NCBI GenBank assembly: GCA_948146395.1
Contig: OX411556.1
Span: forward strand, 1,426,001 to 1,490,000
Direction of reading: 5' to 3'
From: Fragum whitleyi
Taxonomy: Eukaryota > Mollusca > Bivalvia > Cardiida > Cardiidae
DNA: 64,000 nt
The notes beneath the pieces were generated by a model. That model made no database searches and was not told where the DNA came from. It saw only the letters and a list, made by a program, of their open reading frames with translations. Both the position numbers and the translations under genes were made by a program. Positions 51,938 to 64,000 of the stretch are shown in pieces; the first letter of the stretch is position 1, and each line of letters starts with the position of its first letter.

Positions 51938-54900
51938 TAATCCTGATTTACTGTTAAATATTTTGGGTACCCATTTTTCGATCGACTGATGCGCCCATGC
52001 ATTCCTACCCACATCGTCCCAAACACTCGCGTTCGCTAGCTATGCATGTGCGCTTCAAATTGACACCGGTTTCGATGCCGTCTGATGCATCCGTCTATGC
52101 GTTTATGCAGCATCCCTGACCCCTTGTTTTTCGATTTAATAGTAATTATTTAATCCTGATTTAATGTTAAATATTTTGGGTACCCATTTTTCGATCGACT
52201 GATGCGCCCATGCATTCATACCCACATCGTCCCAAACACGCGCGTTCGCTAGCTATGCATGTGCGCTTCAAATTGACACCGGTTTCGATGCCGTCTGATG
52301 CATCCGTCTGTGCGTTTATGCAGCATCCCTGACCCCTTGTTATTCGATTTAATAGTAATTATTTAATCCTGATTTAATGTTAAATATTTTGGTTACCCGT
52401 TTTTCGATCGACTGATGCGCCCATGCATTCATACCCACATCGTCCCAAACACTCGCGTTCACTAGCTATGCATGTGCGCTTCAAATTGACACCGGCTTCG
52501 ATGCCGTCTGATGCATCCGTCTGTGCGTTTATGCAGCATCCCTGACCCCTTGTTATTCGATTTAATAGTAATTATTTAATCCTAATTTAATGTTAAATAT
52601 TTTGGGTACCCATTTTTCGATCGACTGATGCGCCCATGCATTCATACCCACATCGCCCCAAACACGCGCGTTCGTTAGCTATGCATGTGCGCTTCAAATT
52701 GACACCGGTTTCGATGCCGTCTGATGCATCCGTCTGTGCATTTATGCAGCATCCCTGACCCCTTGTTATTCGATTTAATAGTAATTATTTAATCCTGATT
52801 TAAGGTTAAATATTTTGGGTACCCATTTTTCGATCGACTGATGCGCCCATGCATTCATACCCACATCGTCCCAAACACTCGCGTTCGCTAGCTATGCATG
52901 TGCGCTTCAAATTGACACCGGTTTCAATGCCGTCTGATGCATCCGTCTGTGCGTTTATGCAGCATCCCTGACCCCTTGTTATTCGATTTAATAGTAATTA
53001 TTTAATCCTGATTTAATGTTAAATATTTTGGGTACCCAATTTTCGATCGACTGATGCGCCCATGCATTCATACCCACATCGCCCCAAACACGCGCGTTCG
53101 TTAGCTATGCATGTGCGCCTCAAATTGACACCGGTTTCGATGCCGTCTGATGCATCCGTCTGTGCGTTTATGCAGCATCCCTGACCCCTTGTTATTCGAT
53201 TTAATAGTAATTATTTAATCCTGATTTAATGTTAAATATTTTGGGTACCCATTTTTCGATCGACTGATGCGCCCATGCATTCATACCCACATCGCCCCAA
53301 ACACGCGCGTTCGTTAGCTATGCATGTGCGCTTCAAATTGACACCGGTTTCGATGCCGTCTGATGCATCCGTCTGTGCGTTTATGCAGCATCCCTGACCC
53401 CTTGTTATTCGATTTAATAGTAATTATTTAATCCTGATTTAATGTTAAATATTTTGGGTACCCATTTTTCGATCGACTGATGCGCCCATGCATTCATACC
53501 CACATCGTCCCAAACACTCGCGTTCGCTAGCTATTCATGTGCGCTTCAAATTGACATCGGTTTCGATGCCGTCTGATGCATCCGTCTGTGCGTTTATGCA
53601 GCATCCCTGACCCCTTGTTATTCGATTTAATAGTAATTATTTAATCCTGATTTAATGTTAAATATTTTGGGTACCCATTTTTCGATCGACTGATGCGCCC
53701 ATGCATTCATACCCACATCGCCCCAAACACGCGCGTTCGCTTGCTATGCATGTGCGCTTCAAATTGACACCGGTTTCGATGCCGTCTGATGCATCCGTCT
53801 GTGCGTTTATGCAGCATCCCTGACCCCTTGTTATTCGATTTAATAGTAATTATTTAATCCTGATTTAATGTTAAATATTTTGGGTACTCATTTTTCGATC
53901 GAATGATGCGCCCGTGCATTCATACCCACATCGTTCCAAACACTCGCGTTCGCTAGCTATGCATGTGCGCTTCAAATTGACACCGGTTTCGATGCCGTCT
54001 GATGCATCCGTCTGTGCGTTTATGCAGCATCCCTGACCCCATGTTATTCGATTTAATAGTAATTATTTAATCCTGATTTAATGTTAAATATTTTGGGTAC
54101 CCATTTTTCGATCGACTGATGCGCCCATGCATTCATACCCACATCGTCCCAAACACTCGCGTTCGCTAGCTATGCATGTGCGCTTCAAATTGACACCGGT
54201 TTCGATGCCGTCTGATGCATACGTCTGTGCGTTTATGCAGCATCCCTGACCCCTTGTTATTCGATTTATTAGTAATTATTTAATCCTGATTTAATGTTAA
54301 ATATTTTGGGTACCCATTTTTCGATCGACTGATGCGCCCATGCATTCATACCCACATCGTCCCAAACACGCGCGTTCACTAGCTATGCATGTGCGCTTCA
54401 AATTGACACCGGTTTCGATGCCGTCTGATGCATCCGTCTGTGCGTTTATGCAGCATCCCTGACCCCTTGTTATTCGATTTAATAGTAATTATTTAATCCT
54501 GATTTAATGTTAAATATTTTGGGTACCCAATTTTCGATCGACTGATGCGCCCATGCATTCATACCCACATCGCCCCAAACACGCGCGTTCGCTAGCTATG
54601 CATGTGCGCTTCAAATTGACACCGGTTTCGATGCCGTCTGATGCATCCGTCTGTGCGTTTATGCAGCATCCCTGACCCCTTGTTATTCGATTTAATAGTA
54701 ATTATTTAATCCTGATTTTATGTTAAATATTTTGGGTACCCATTTTTCGATCGACTGATGCGCCCATGCATTCATACCCACATCGTCCCAAACACTCGCG
54801 TTCGCTAGCTATGCATGTGCGCTTCAAATTGACACCGGTTTCGATGCCGTCTGATGCATCCGTCTGTGCGTTTATGCAGCATCCCTGACCCCTTGTTATT

Positions 54901-56410
54901 CGATTTAATAGTAATTATTTAATCCTGATTTAATGTTAAATATTTTGGGTACCCATTTTTCGATCGACTGATGCGCCCATGCATTCCTACCCACATCGTC
55001 CCAAACACTCGCGTTCGCTAGCTATGCATGTGCGCTTCAAATTGACACCGGTTTCGATGCCGTCTGATGCATCCGTCTGTGAGTTTATGCAGCATCCCTG
55101 ACCCCTTGTTTTTCGATTTAATAGTAATTATTTAATCCTGATTTAATGTTAAATATTTTGGGTACCCATTTTTCGATCGACTGATGCGCCCATGCATTCA
55201 TACCCACATCGTCCCAAACACGCGCGTTCGCTAGCTATGCATGTGCGCTTCAAATTGACACCGGTTTCGATGCCGTCTGATGCATCCGTCTGTGCGTTTA
55301 TGCAGCATCCCTGACCCCTTGTTATTCGATTTAATAGTAATTATTTAATCCTGATTTAATGTTAAATATTTTGGGTACCCGTTTTTCGATCGACTGATGC
55401 GCCCATGCATTCATACCCACATCGTCCCAAACACGCGCGTTCACTAGCTATGCATGTGCGCTTCAAATTGACACCGGTTTCGATGCCGTCTGATGCATCC
55501 GTCTGTGCGTTTATGCAGCATCCCTGACCCCTTGTTATTCGATTTAATAGTAATTATTTAATCCTAATTTAATGTTAAATATTTTGGGTTACCATTTTTC
55601 GATCGACTGATGCGCCCATGCATTCATACCCACATAGCCCCAAACACGCGTGTTCGCTAGCTATGCATGTGCGCTTCAAATTGACACCGGTTTCGATGCC
55701 GTCTGATGCATCCGTCTGTGCGTTTATGCAGCATCCCTGACCCCTTGTTATTCGATTTAATAGTAATTATTTAATCCTGATTTAAGGTTAAATATTTTGG
55801 GTACCCATTTTTCGATCGACTGATGCGCCCATGCATTCATACCCACATCGTCCCAAACACTCGCGTTCGCTAGCTATGCATGTGCGCTTCAAATTGACAC
55901 CGGTTTCGATGCCGTCTGATGCAGCCGTCTGTGCGTTTATGCAGCATCCCTGACCCCTTGTTATTCGATTTAATAGTAATTATTTAATCCTGATTTAATG
56001 TTAAATATTTTGGGTACCCAATTTTCGATCGACTGATGCGCCCATGCATTCATACCCACATCGCCCAAAACACGCGCGTTCGTTAGCTATGCATGTGCGC
56101 CTCAAATTGACACCGGTTTCGATGCCGTCTGATGCATCCGTCTGTGCGTTTATGCAGCATCCCTGACCCCTTGTTATTCGATTTAATAGTAATTATTTAA
56201 TCCTGATTTAATGTTAAATATTTTGGGTACCCATTTTTCGATCGACTGATGCGCCCATGCATTCATACCCACATCGCCCCAAACACGCGCGTTCGTTAGC
56301 TATGCATGTGCGCTTCAAATTGACACCGGCTTCGATGCCGTCTGATGCATCCGTCTGTGCGTTTATGCAGCATCCCTGACCCCTTGTTATTCGATTTAAT
56401 AGTAATTATT
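51938..56410 (+). repeat. Higher-order repeat G, copy 2 (P-Q-P', 21 monomers, 4,473 bp)
   Basis: P (51938-53428), Q (53429-54919) and P' (54920-56410) each span exactly seven monomers. Offsets to copy 1 are 5,111 bp before the three-monomer expansion and 4,472-4,473 bp after it, as expected. Private differences from copy 1 include GTGCATTTATG (52739), GCATACGTC (54217), GGGTTACC (55588), CATAGCCCC (55633) and CGCCCAAAAC (56063). The next unit (56411) begins with TTTACTG and CATTCCTACC like the start of another copy, but the order then breaks. Confidence 0.9.
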
Positions 56411-59400
56411 TAATCCTGATTTACTGTTAAATATTTTGGGTACCCATTTTTCGATCGACTGATGCGCCCATGCATTCCTACCCACATCGTCCCAAACACT
56501 CGCGTTCGCTAGCTATGCATGTGCGCTTCAAATTGACACCGGTTTCGATGCCGTCTGATGCATCCGTCTGTGCGTTTATGCAGCATCCCTGACCCCTTGT
56601 TATTCGATTTAATAGTAATTATTTAATCCTGATTTAATGTTAAATATTTTGGGTACCCATTTTTCGATCGACTGATGCGCCCATGCATTCATACCCACAT
56701 CGCCCCAAACACGCGCGTTCGCTTGCTATTCATGTGCGCTTCAAATTGACACCGGTTTCGATGCCGTCTGATGCATCCGTCTGTGCGTTTATGCAGCATC
56801 CCTGACCCCTTGTTATTCGATTTAATAGTAATTATTTAATCCTGATTTAATGTTAAATATTTTGGGTACCCATTTTTCGATCGACTGATGCGCCCATGCA
56901 TTCATACCCACATCGCCCCAAACACGCGCGTTCGCTAGCTATGCATGTGCGCTTCAAATTGACACCGGTTTCGATGCCGTCTGATGCATCCGTCTGTGCG
57001 TTTATGCAGCATCCCTGACCCCTTGTTATTCGATTTAATAGTAATTATTTTAATCCTGATTTAATGTTAAATATTTTGGGTACCCATTTTTCGATCGACT
57101 GACGCGCCCATGCATTCATACCCACATCGTCCCAAACACTCGCGTTCGCTAGCTATGCATGTGCGCTTCGAATTGACACCGGTTTCGATGCCGTCTGATG
57201 CATCCGTCTGTGCGTTTATGCAGCATCCCTGACCCCTTGTTATTCGATTTAATAGTAATTATTTAATCCTGATTTAATGTTAAATATTTTGGGTACCCAT
57301 TTTTCGATCGACTGATGCGCCCATGCATTCATACCCACATCGTCCCAAACACTCGCGTTCGCTAGGTATGCATGTGCGCTTCAAATTGACACCGGTTTCG
57401 ATGCCGTCTGATGCATCCGTCTGTGCGTTTATGCAGCATCCCTGACCCCTTGTTATTCGATTTAATAGTAATTATTTAATCCTGATTTAATGTTAAATAT
57501 TTTGGGTACCCATTTTTCGATCGACTGATGCGCCCATGCATTCATACCCACATCGCCCCAAACACTCGCGTTCGCTAGCTATGCATGTGCGTTTCAAATT
57601 GACACCGGTTTCGATGCCGTCTGATGCATCCGTCTGTGCGTTTATGCAGCATCCCTGACCCCTTGTTATTCGATTTAATAGTAATTATTTAATCCTGATT
57701 TACTGTTAAATATTTTGGGTACCCATTTTTCGATCGACTGATGCGCCCATGCACTCATACCCACATCGTCCCAAACACGCGCGTTCACTAGCTATGCATG
57801 TGCGCTTCAAATTGACACCGGTTTCGATGCCGTCTGATGCATCCGTCTGTGCGTTTATGCAGCATCCCTGACCCCTTGTTATTCGATTTAATAGTAATTA
57901 TTTAATCCTGATTTAATGTTAAATATTTTGGGTACCCATTTTTCGATCGACTGATGCGCCCATGCATTCATACCCACATCGTCCCAAACACTCACGTTCG
58001 CTAGCTATGCATGTGCGCTTCAAATTGACACCGGTTTCGATGCCGTCTGATGCATCCGTCTGTGCGTTTATGCAGCATCCCTGACCCCTTGTTATTCGAT
58101 TTAATAGTAATTATTTAATCCTGATTTAATGTTAAATATTTTGGGTACCCATTTTTCGATCGACTGATGCGCCCATGCATTCATACCCACATCGTCCCAA
58201 ACACTCGCGTTCGCTAGCTATGCATGTGCGCTTCAAATTGACACCGGTTTCGATGCCGTCTGATGCATCCGTCTGTGAGTTTATGCAGCATCCCTGACCC
58301 CTTGTTATTCGATTTAATAGTAATTATTTAATCCTGATTTAATGTTAAATATTTTGGGTACCCATTTTTCGATCGACTGATGCGCCCATGCATTCATACC
58401 CACATCGCCCCAAACACGCGCGTTCGCTAGCTATGCATGTGCGCTTCAAATTGACACCGGTTTCGATGCCGTCTGATGCATCCGTCTGTGCGTTTATGCA
58501 GCATCCCTGACCCCTTGTTATTCGATTTAATAGTAATTATTTAATCCTGATTTAATGTTAAATATTTTGGGTACCCATTTTTCGATCGACTGATGCGCCC
58601 ATGCATTCATACCCACATCGCCCCAAACACGCGCGTTCACTAGCTATGCATGTGCGCTTCAAATTGACACCGGTTTCGATGCCGTCTGATGCATCCGTCT
58701 GTGCGTTTATGCAGCATCCCTGACCCCTTGTTATTCGATTTAATAGTAATTATTTTAATCCTGATTTAATGTTAAATATTTTGGGTACCCATTTTTCGAT
58801 CGACTGATGCGCCCATGCATTCATACCCACATCGTCCCAAACACTCGCGTTCGCTAGCTATGCATGTGCGCTTCAAATTGACACCGGTTTCGATGCCGTC
58901 TGATGCATCCGTCTGTGCGTTTATGCAGCATCCCTGACCCCTTGTTATTCGATTTAATAGTAATTATTTAATCCTGATTTAATGTTAAATATTTTGGGTA
59001 CCCATTTTTCGATCGACTGATGCGCCCATGCATTCATACCCATATCGTCCCAAACAGTCGCGTTCGCTAGCTATGCATGTGCGCTTCAAATTGACACCGG
59101 TTTCGATGTCGTCTGATGCATCCGTCTGTGCGTTTATGCAGCATCCCTGACCCCTTGTTATTCGATTTAATAGTAATTATTTAATCCTGATTTAATGTTA
59201 AATATTTTGGGTACCCATTTTTCGATCGACTGATGCGCCCATGCATTCATACCCACATCGCCCCAAACACGCGCGTTCGCTAGCTATGCATGTGCGCTTC
59301 AAATTGACACCGGTTTCGATGCCGTCTGATGCATCCGTCTGTGCGTTTATGCAGCATCCCTGACCCCTTGTTATTCGATTTAATAGTAATTATTTAATCC

Positions 59401-61101
59401 TGATTTAATGTTAAATATTTTGGGTACCCATTTTTCGATCGACTGATGCGCCCATGCATTCATACCCACATCGTCCCAAACACTCGCGTTCGCTAGCTAT
59501 GCATGTGCGCTTCAAATTGACACCGGTTTCGATGCCGTCTGATGCATCCGTCTGTGCGTTTATGCAGCATCCCTGACCCCTTGTTATTCGATTTAATAGT
59601 AATTATTTTAATCCTGATTTAATGTTAAATATTTTGGGTACCCATTTTTCGATCGACTGATGCGCCCATGCATTCATACCCACATCGTCCGAAACACTCG
59701 CGTTCGGTAGCTATGCATGTGCGCTTCAAATTGACACCGGTTTCGATGCCGTCTGATGCATCCGTCTGTGCGTTTATGCAACATCCCTGACCCCTTGTTA
59801 TTCGATTTAATAGTAATTATTTAATCCTGATTTAATGTTAAATATTTTGGGTACCCATTTTTCGATCGACTGATGCGCCCATGCATTCATACCCACATCG
59901 TCCCAAACACTCGCGTTCGCTAGCTATGCATGTGCGCTTCAAATTGACACCGGTTTCGATGCCGTCTGATGCATCCGTCTGTGCGTTTATGCAGCATCCC
60001 TGACCCATTGTTATTCGATTTAATAGTAATTATTTAATCCTGATTTAATGTTAAATATTTTGGGTACCCATTTTTCGATCGACTGATGCGCCCATGCATT
60101 CATACCCACATCGCCCCAAACACGCACGTTCGCTAGCTATGCATGTGCGCTTCAAATTGACACCGGTTTCGATGCCGTCTGATGCATCCGTCTGTGCGTT
60201 TATGCAGCATCCCTGACCCCTTGTTATTCGATTTAATAGTAATTATTTTAATCCTGATTTAATGTTAAATATTTTGGGTACCCATTTTTCGATCGACTGA
60301 TGCGCCCATGCATTCATACCCACATCGTCCCAAATACTCGCGTTCGCTAGCTATGCATGTGCGCTTCAAATTGACACCGGTTTCGATGCCGTCTGATGCA
60401 TCCGTATGTGCGTTTATGCAGCATCCCTGACCCCTTGTTATTCGATTTAATAGTAATTATTTAATCCTGATTTAATGTTAAATATTTTGGGTACCCATTT
60501 TTCGATCGACTGATGCGCCCATGCATTCATAGCCACATCGTCCCTAACACTCGCGTTCGCTAGCTATGCATGTGCGCTTCAAATTGACACCGGTTTTGAT
60601 GCCGTCTGATGCATCCGTCTGTGCGTTTATGCAGCATCCCTGACCCCTTGTTATGCGATTTAATAGTAATTATTTAATCCTGATTTAATGTTAAATATTT
60701 TGGGTACCCATTTTTCGATCGACTGATAAGCACATGCATTCATACCTACATAGTCCCAAACACTCATGTTCGCTAGCTATGCATGTGCGCTTCAAATTGA
60801 CACCGGTTTCGATGCCGTCTGATGCATCCGTCTGTGCGTTTATGCAGCATCCCTGACCCCTTGTTATTCGATTTAATAGTAATTATTTAATCCTGATTTA
60901 ATGTTAAATATTTTGGGTACCCATTTTTCGATCGACTGATGCGCCCATGCATTTATACCCACATCGCCCCAAACACGCGCGTTCGCTAGCTATGCATGTG
61001 CGCTTCAAATTGACACCGGTTTCGATGCCGTCTGATGCATCCGTCTGTGCGTTTATGCAGCATCCCTGACCCCTTGTTATTCGATTTAATAGTAATTATT
61101 T

Positions 61102-63447
61102 TAATCCTGATTTAATGTTAAATATTTTGGGTACCCATTTTTCGATCGACTGACGCGCCCATGCATTCATACCCACATCGTCCCAAACACTCGCGTTCGC
61201 TAGCTATGCATGTGCGCTTCGAATTGACACCGGTTTCGATGCCGTCTGATGCATCCGTCTGTGCGTTTATGCAGCATCCCTGACCCCTTGTTATTCGATT
61301 TAATAGTAATTATTTAATCCTGATTTAATGTTAAATATTTTGGGTACCCATTTTTCGATCGACTGATGCGCCCATGCATTCATACCCACATCGTCCCAAA
61401 CACTCGTGTTCGCTAGCTATGCATGTGCGCTTCAAATTGACACCGGTTTCGATGCCGTCTGATGCATCCGTCTGTGCGTTTATGCAGCATCCCTGACCCC
61501 TTGTTATTCGATTTAATAGTAATTATTTAATCCTGATTTAATGTTAAATATTTTGGGTACCCATTTGTCGATCGACTGATGCGCCCATGCATTCATACCC
61601 ACATCGCCCCAACCACGCGCGTTCGCTAGCTATGCATGTGCGCTTCAAATTGACACCGGTTTCGATGCCGTCTGATGCATCCGTCTGTGCGTTTATGCAG
61701 CATCCCTGACCCCTTGTTATTCGATTTAATAGTAATTATTTTAATCCTGATTTAATGTTAAATATTTTGGGTACCCATTTTTCGATCGACTGATGCGCCC
61801 ATGCATTCATACCCACATCGTCCCAAACACTCGCGTTCGCTAGCTATGCATGTGCGCTTCAAATTGACACCGGTTTCGATGCCGTCTAATGCATCCGTCT
61901 GTGCGTTTATGCAGCATCCCTGACCCCTTGTTATTCGATTTAATAGTAATTATTTAATCCTGATTTAATGTTAAATATTTTGGGTACCCATTTTTCGATC
62001 GACTGATGCGCCCATGCATTCATACCCACATCGTCCCAAACACGCGCGTTCGCTAGCTATGCATGTGCGCTTGAAATTGACACCGGTTTCGATGCCGTCT
62101 GATGCATCCGTCTGTGCGTTTATGCAGCATCCCTGACCCCTTGTTATTCGATTTAATAGTAATTATTTAATCCTGATTTAATGTTAAATATTTTGGGTAC
62201 CCATTTTTCGATCGACTGATGCGCCCATGCATTCATACCCACATCGCCCCAAACACGCGCGTTCGCTAGCTATGCATGTGCGCTTCAAATTCACACCGGT
62301 TTCGATGCCGTCTGATGCATCCGTCTGTGCGTTTATGCAGCATCCCTGACCCCTTGTTATTCGATTTAATAGTAATTATTTTAATCCTGATTTAATGTTA
62401 AATATTTTGGGTACCCATTTTCGATCGACTGATGCGCCCATGCATTCATACCCACATCGTCCCAAACACTCGCGTTCGCTAGCTATGCATGTGCGCTTCA
62501 AATTGACACCGGTTTCGATGCCGTCTGATGCATCCGTCTGTGCGTTTATGCAGCATCCCTGACCCCTTGTTATTCGATTTAATAGTAATTATTTAATCCT
62601 GATTTAATGTTAAATATTTTGGGTACCCATTTTTCGATCGACTGATGCGCCCATGCATTCATACCCACATCGTCCCAAACACGCGCGTTCGCTAGCTATG
62701 CATGTGCGCTTCAAATTGACACCGGTTTCGATGCTTTCTGATGCATCCGTCTGTGCGTTTATGCAGCATCCCTGACCCCTTGTTATTCGATTTAATAGTA
62801 ATTATTCAATCCTGATTTAATGTTAAATATTTTGGGTACCCATTTGTCGATCGACTGATGCGCCCATTCATTCATACCCACATCGCCCCAAACACGCGCG
62901 TTCGCTAGCTATGCATGTGCACTTCAAATTGACACCGGTTTTGATGCCGTCTGATGCATCCGTCTGTGCGTTTATGCAGCATCCCTGACCCCTTGTTATT
63001 CGATTTAATAGTAATTATTTTAATCCTGATTTAATGTTAAATATTTTGGGTACCCATTTTTCGATCGACTGATGCGCCCATGCATTCATACCCACATCGT
63101 CCCAAACACTCGCGTTCGCTAGCTATGCATGTGCGCTTCAAATTGACACCGGTTTCGATGCCGTCTGATGCATCCGTCTGTGCGTTTATGCAGCATCCCT
63201 GACCCCTTGTTATTCGATTTAATAGTAACTATTTAATCCTGATTTAATGTTAAATATTTTGGGTACCCATTTTTCGATCGACTGATGCGCCCATGCATTC
63301 ATACCCACATCGCCCCAAACACGCGCGTTCGCTAGCTATGCATGTGCGCTTCAAATTCACACCGGTTTCGATGCCGTCTGATGCATCCGTCTGTGCGTTT
63401 ATGCAGCATCCCTGACCCCTTGTTATTCGATTTAATAGTAATTATTT
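61102..63447 (+). repeat. Trimeric higher-order repeat I (640-bp unit)
   Basis: Successive units of three monomers lie at 61102-61741 (640 bp), 61742-62381 (640 bp) and 62382-63020 (639 bp, one T lost in CCCATTTTCG), followed by a shortened two-monomer unit 63021-63447 (427 bp). Each unit runs type I, then a middle monomer, then type III ending in the extra T. An earlier unit of the same length lies at 59609-60248. CATTTGTCG (61565 and 62842) and AATTCACACC (62288 and 63355) alternate between the type III members, which suggests a six-monomer parent. Confidence 0.8.
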
Positions 63448-63873
63448 TAATCCTGATTTAATGTTAAATATTTTGGGTACCCATTTTTCGATCGACTGAT
63501 GCGCCCATGCATTCATACCCACATCGTCCCAAACACTCGCGTTTGCTAGCTATGCATGTGCGCTTCAAATTGACACCAGTTTTGATGCCGTCTGATGCAT
63601 CCGTCTGTGCGTTTATGCAGCATCCCTGACCCCTTGTTATTCGATTTAATAGTAATTATTTAATCCTGATTTAATGTTAAATATTTTGGGTACCCATTTT
63701 TCGATCGACTGATGCGCCCATGCATTCATACCCACATCGTCCCAAACACTCGCGTTCGCTAGCTATGCATGTGCGCTTCAAATTGACACCGGTTTCGATG
63801 CCGTCTGATGCATCCGTCTGTGCGTTTATGCAGCATCCCTGACCCCTTGTTATTCGATTTAATAGTAATTATT

Positions 63874-64000
63874 TAATCCTGATTTAATGTTAAATATTTT
63901 GGGTACCCATTTTTGATCGACTGATTTGCCCATGCATTCATACCCACATCGCCCCAAACACGCGCGTTCGCTAGCTATGTATGTGCGCTTCAAATTGACA
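63874..64000 (+). repeat. Partial last monomer, cut by the window end
   Basis: The first 127 bp of a type III monomer, with a one-base deletion in CCCATTTTTGATCG, the change GATTTGCCC for GATGCGCCC, and CTATGTATG for CTATGCATG. There is no sign that the array ends here; it very likely continues. Confidence 0.9.

Larger units (their letters stand above)
1..64000 (+). repeat. 213-bp satellite DNA array, 300 full monomers plus a partial
   Basis: The sequence beginning TAATCCTGATTTAATG recurs every 213 bp from base 1 to base 63,874, always in the same orientation, with no interruption by other sequence. Exceptions to the 213-bp spacing are one 28-bp deletion (about 38,545), single-base deletions near 2,370, 13,390, 14,790, 23,465, 25,593, 31,911, 32,200, 46,310, 50,185 and 62,418, single-base insertions near 22,290 and 27,133, and nine single-T insertions after 57,040. 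These sum to -27 and account exactly for the monomer count. The consensus has 93 G+C in 213 bases by hand count. Adjacent monomers differ by a few substitutions, while copies inside a higher-order repeat are often nearly identical. This is a classical tandem satellite, presumably heterochromatic. I do not recognise the family, and its chromosomal position cannot be read from the sequence. Confidence 0.98.
56411..64000 (+). repeat. Terminal domain marked by a single-T insertion
   Basis: Nine monomers here read ATTATTTTAATCC instead of ATTATTTAATCC, making them 214 bp. The following monomers start at 57051, 58756, 59609, 60249, 61102, 61742, 62382, 63021 and 63448, so the spacing is 8, 4, 3, 4, 3, 3, 3 and 2 monomers. 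Eight of the nine are type III. I found no such insertion before 57,040. CGCGCCCATG with TTCGAATTGAC links the monomers at 57051 and 61102, 19 monomers apart. P and Q markers are absent after 56.7 kb. Confidence 0.85.

Noticed and set aside
1..64000. CRISPR array
   Set aside because: The period is 213 bp with the entire unit repeated; there are no short direct repeats separated by unique spacers.
1..64000. Tandem-repeat protein gene (frame-preserving 213-bp unit)
   Set aside because: The minus-strand frame I traced through the monomer meets two TAA stops at the AT core of each unit, and no open frame longer than 77 codons is present in the window.
1..64000. rDNA intergenic spacer sub-repeats or tRNA/5S clusters
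   Set aside because: No rRNA, tRNA box A/B or 5S internal-control sequence was recognisable in the monomer, and no gene interrupts 300 copies.
1..64000. Transposon or LTR insertion
   Set aside because: The 213-bp register is continuous and every offset is explained by small indels; no target-site duplication, poly-A or terminal repeat was seen.
1..64000. Assembly artefact (artificial tandem expansion)
   Set aside because: Copies carry private substitutions and HOR pairs differ by specific changes, which simple assembly stuttering would not create. Individual copy numbers could still be wrong.

Overview
The whole 64-kb window is one uninterrupted satellite DNA array. It is built from head-to-tail copies of a 213-bp monomer, all in the same orientation. 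With phase 1 set at the first base (TAATCCTG), I count 300 complete monomers followed by a 127-bp partial one. The arithmetic closes: 300 x 213 = 63,900, and the indels I located sum to -27, which places the partial monomer at 63,874. I found no protein-coding gene, RNA gene, transposon, telomere repeat, CRISPR array or unique-sequence island. Such a long, pure, head-to-tail array points to a eukaryotic heterochromatic (pericentromeric, centromeric or subtelomeric) block from a long-read assembly. I do not recognise the monomer and cannot name the species. By my count the consensus is about 44% G+C and is not CpG-depleted (14 CpG per monomer against about 10 expected).

Each monomer has three parts. 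There is an AT-rich core of three ATTTAAT heptamers around the monomer boundary. Next comes a variable zone at phases about 33-100. The rest, roughly phases 100-196, is much more uniform. Three linked sites (phases 80, 90 and 98) sort most monomers into three recurring types: I (GTCCC/CTCGCG/TTCGC), II (GTCCC/CGCGCG/TTCAC) and III (GCCCC/CGCGCG/TTCGC). Each monomer also carries a 16-bp imperfect inverted repeat around two ATGCAT palindromes and a 10-bp palindrome TGGGTACCCA.

Rarer diagnostic substitutions reveal a patchwork of local higher-order repeats (HORs), each different. 1-8945: three copies (16, 12 and 14 monomers) of one HOR. 8946-14482: 26 diverged monomers with no HOR I could see. 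14483-19593: an 11-monomer block repeated at a 13-monomer offset. 20446-27047: an 8-monomer and then a 10-monomer tandem duplication, overlapping. 28327-31521: a 7-monomer duplication, the second copy carrying one extra monomer. 31947-35353: an 8-monomer tandem pair. 35354-46826: mixed sequence with older relatives of the next block and one 28-bp deletion junction at 38,543-38,546. 46827-56410: a 21-monomer (4,473-bp) composite HOR, its first copy expanded to 24 monomers. 56411-64000: a domain marked by a one-base T insertion that recurs mainly every third monomer.

The four longest open frames (61-77 codons, minus strand) are properties of the repeat and not genes. The biology visible here is satellite turnover: unequal exchange, segmental amplification, local deletion and local homogenisation, recorded at single-monomer resolution.
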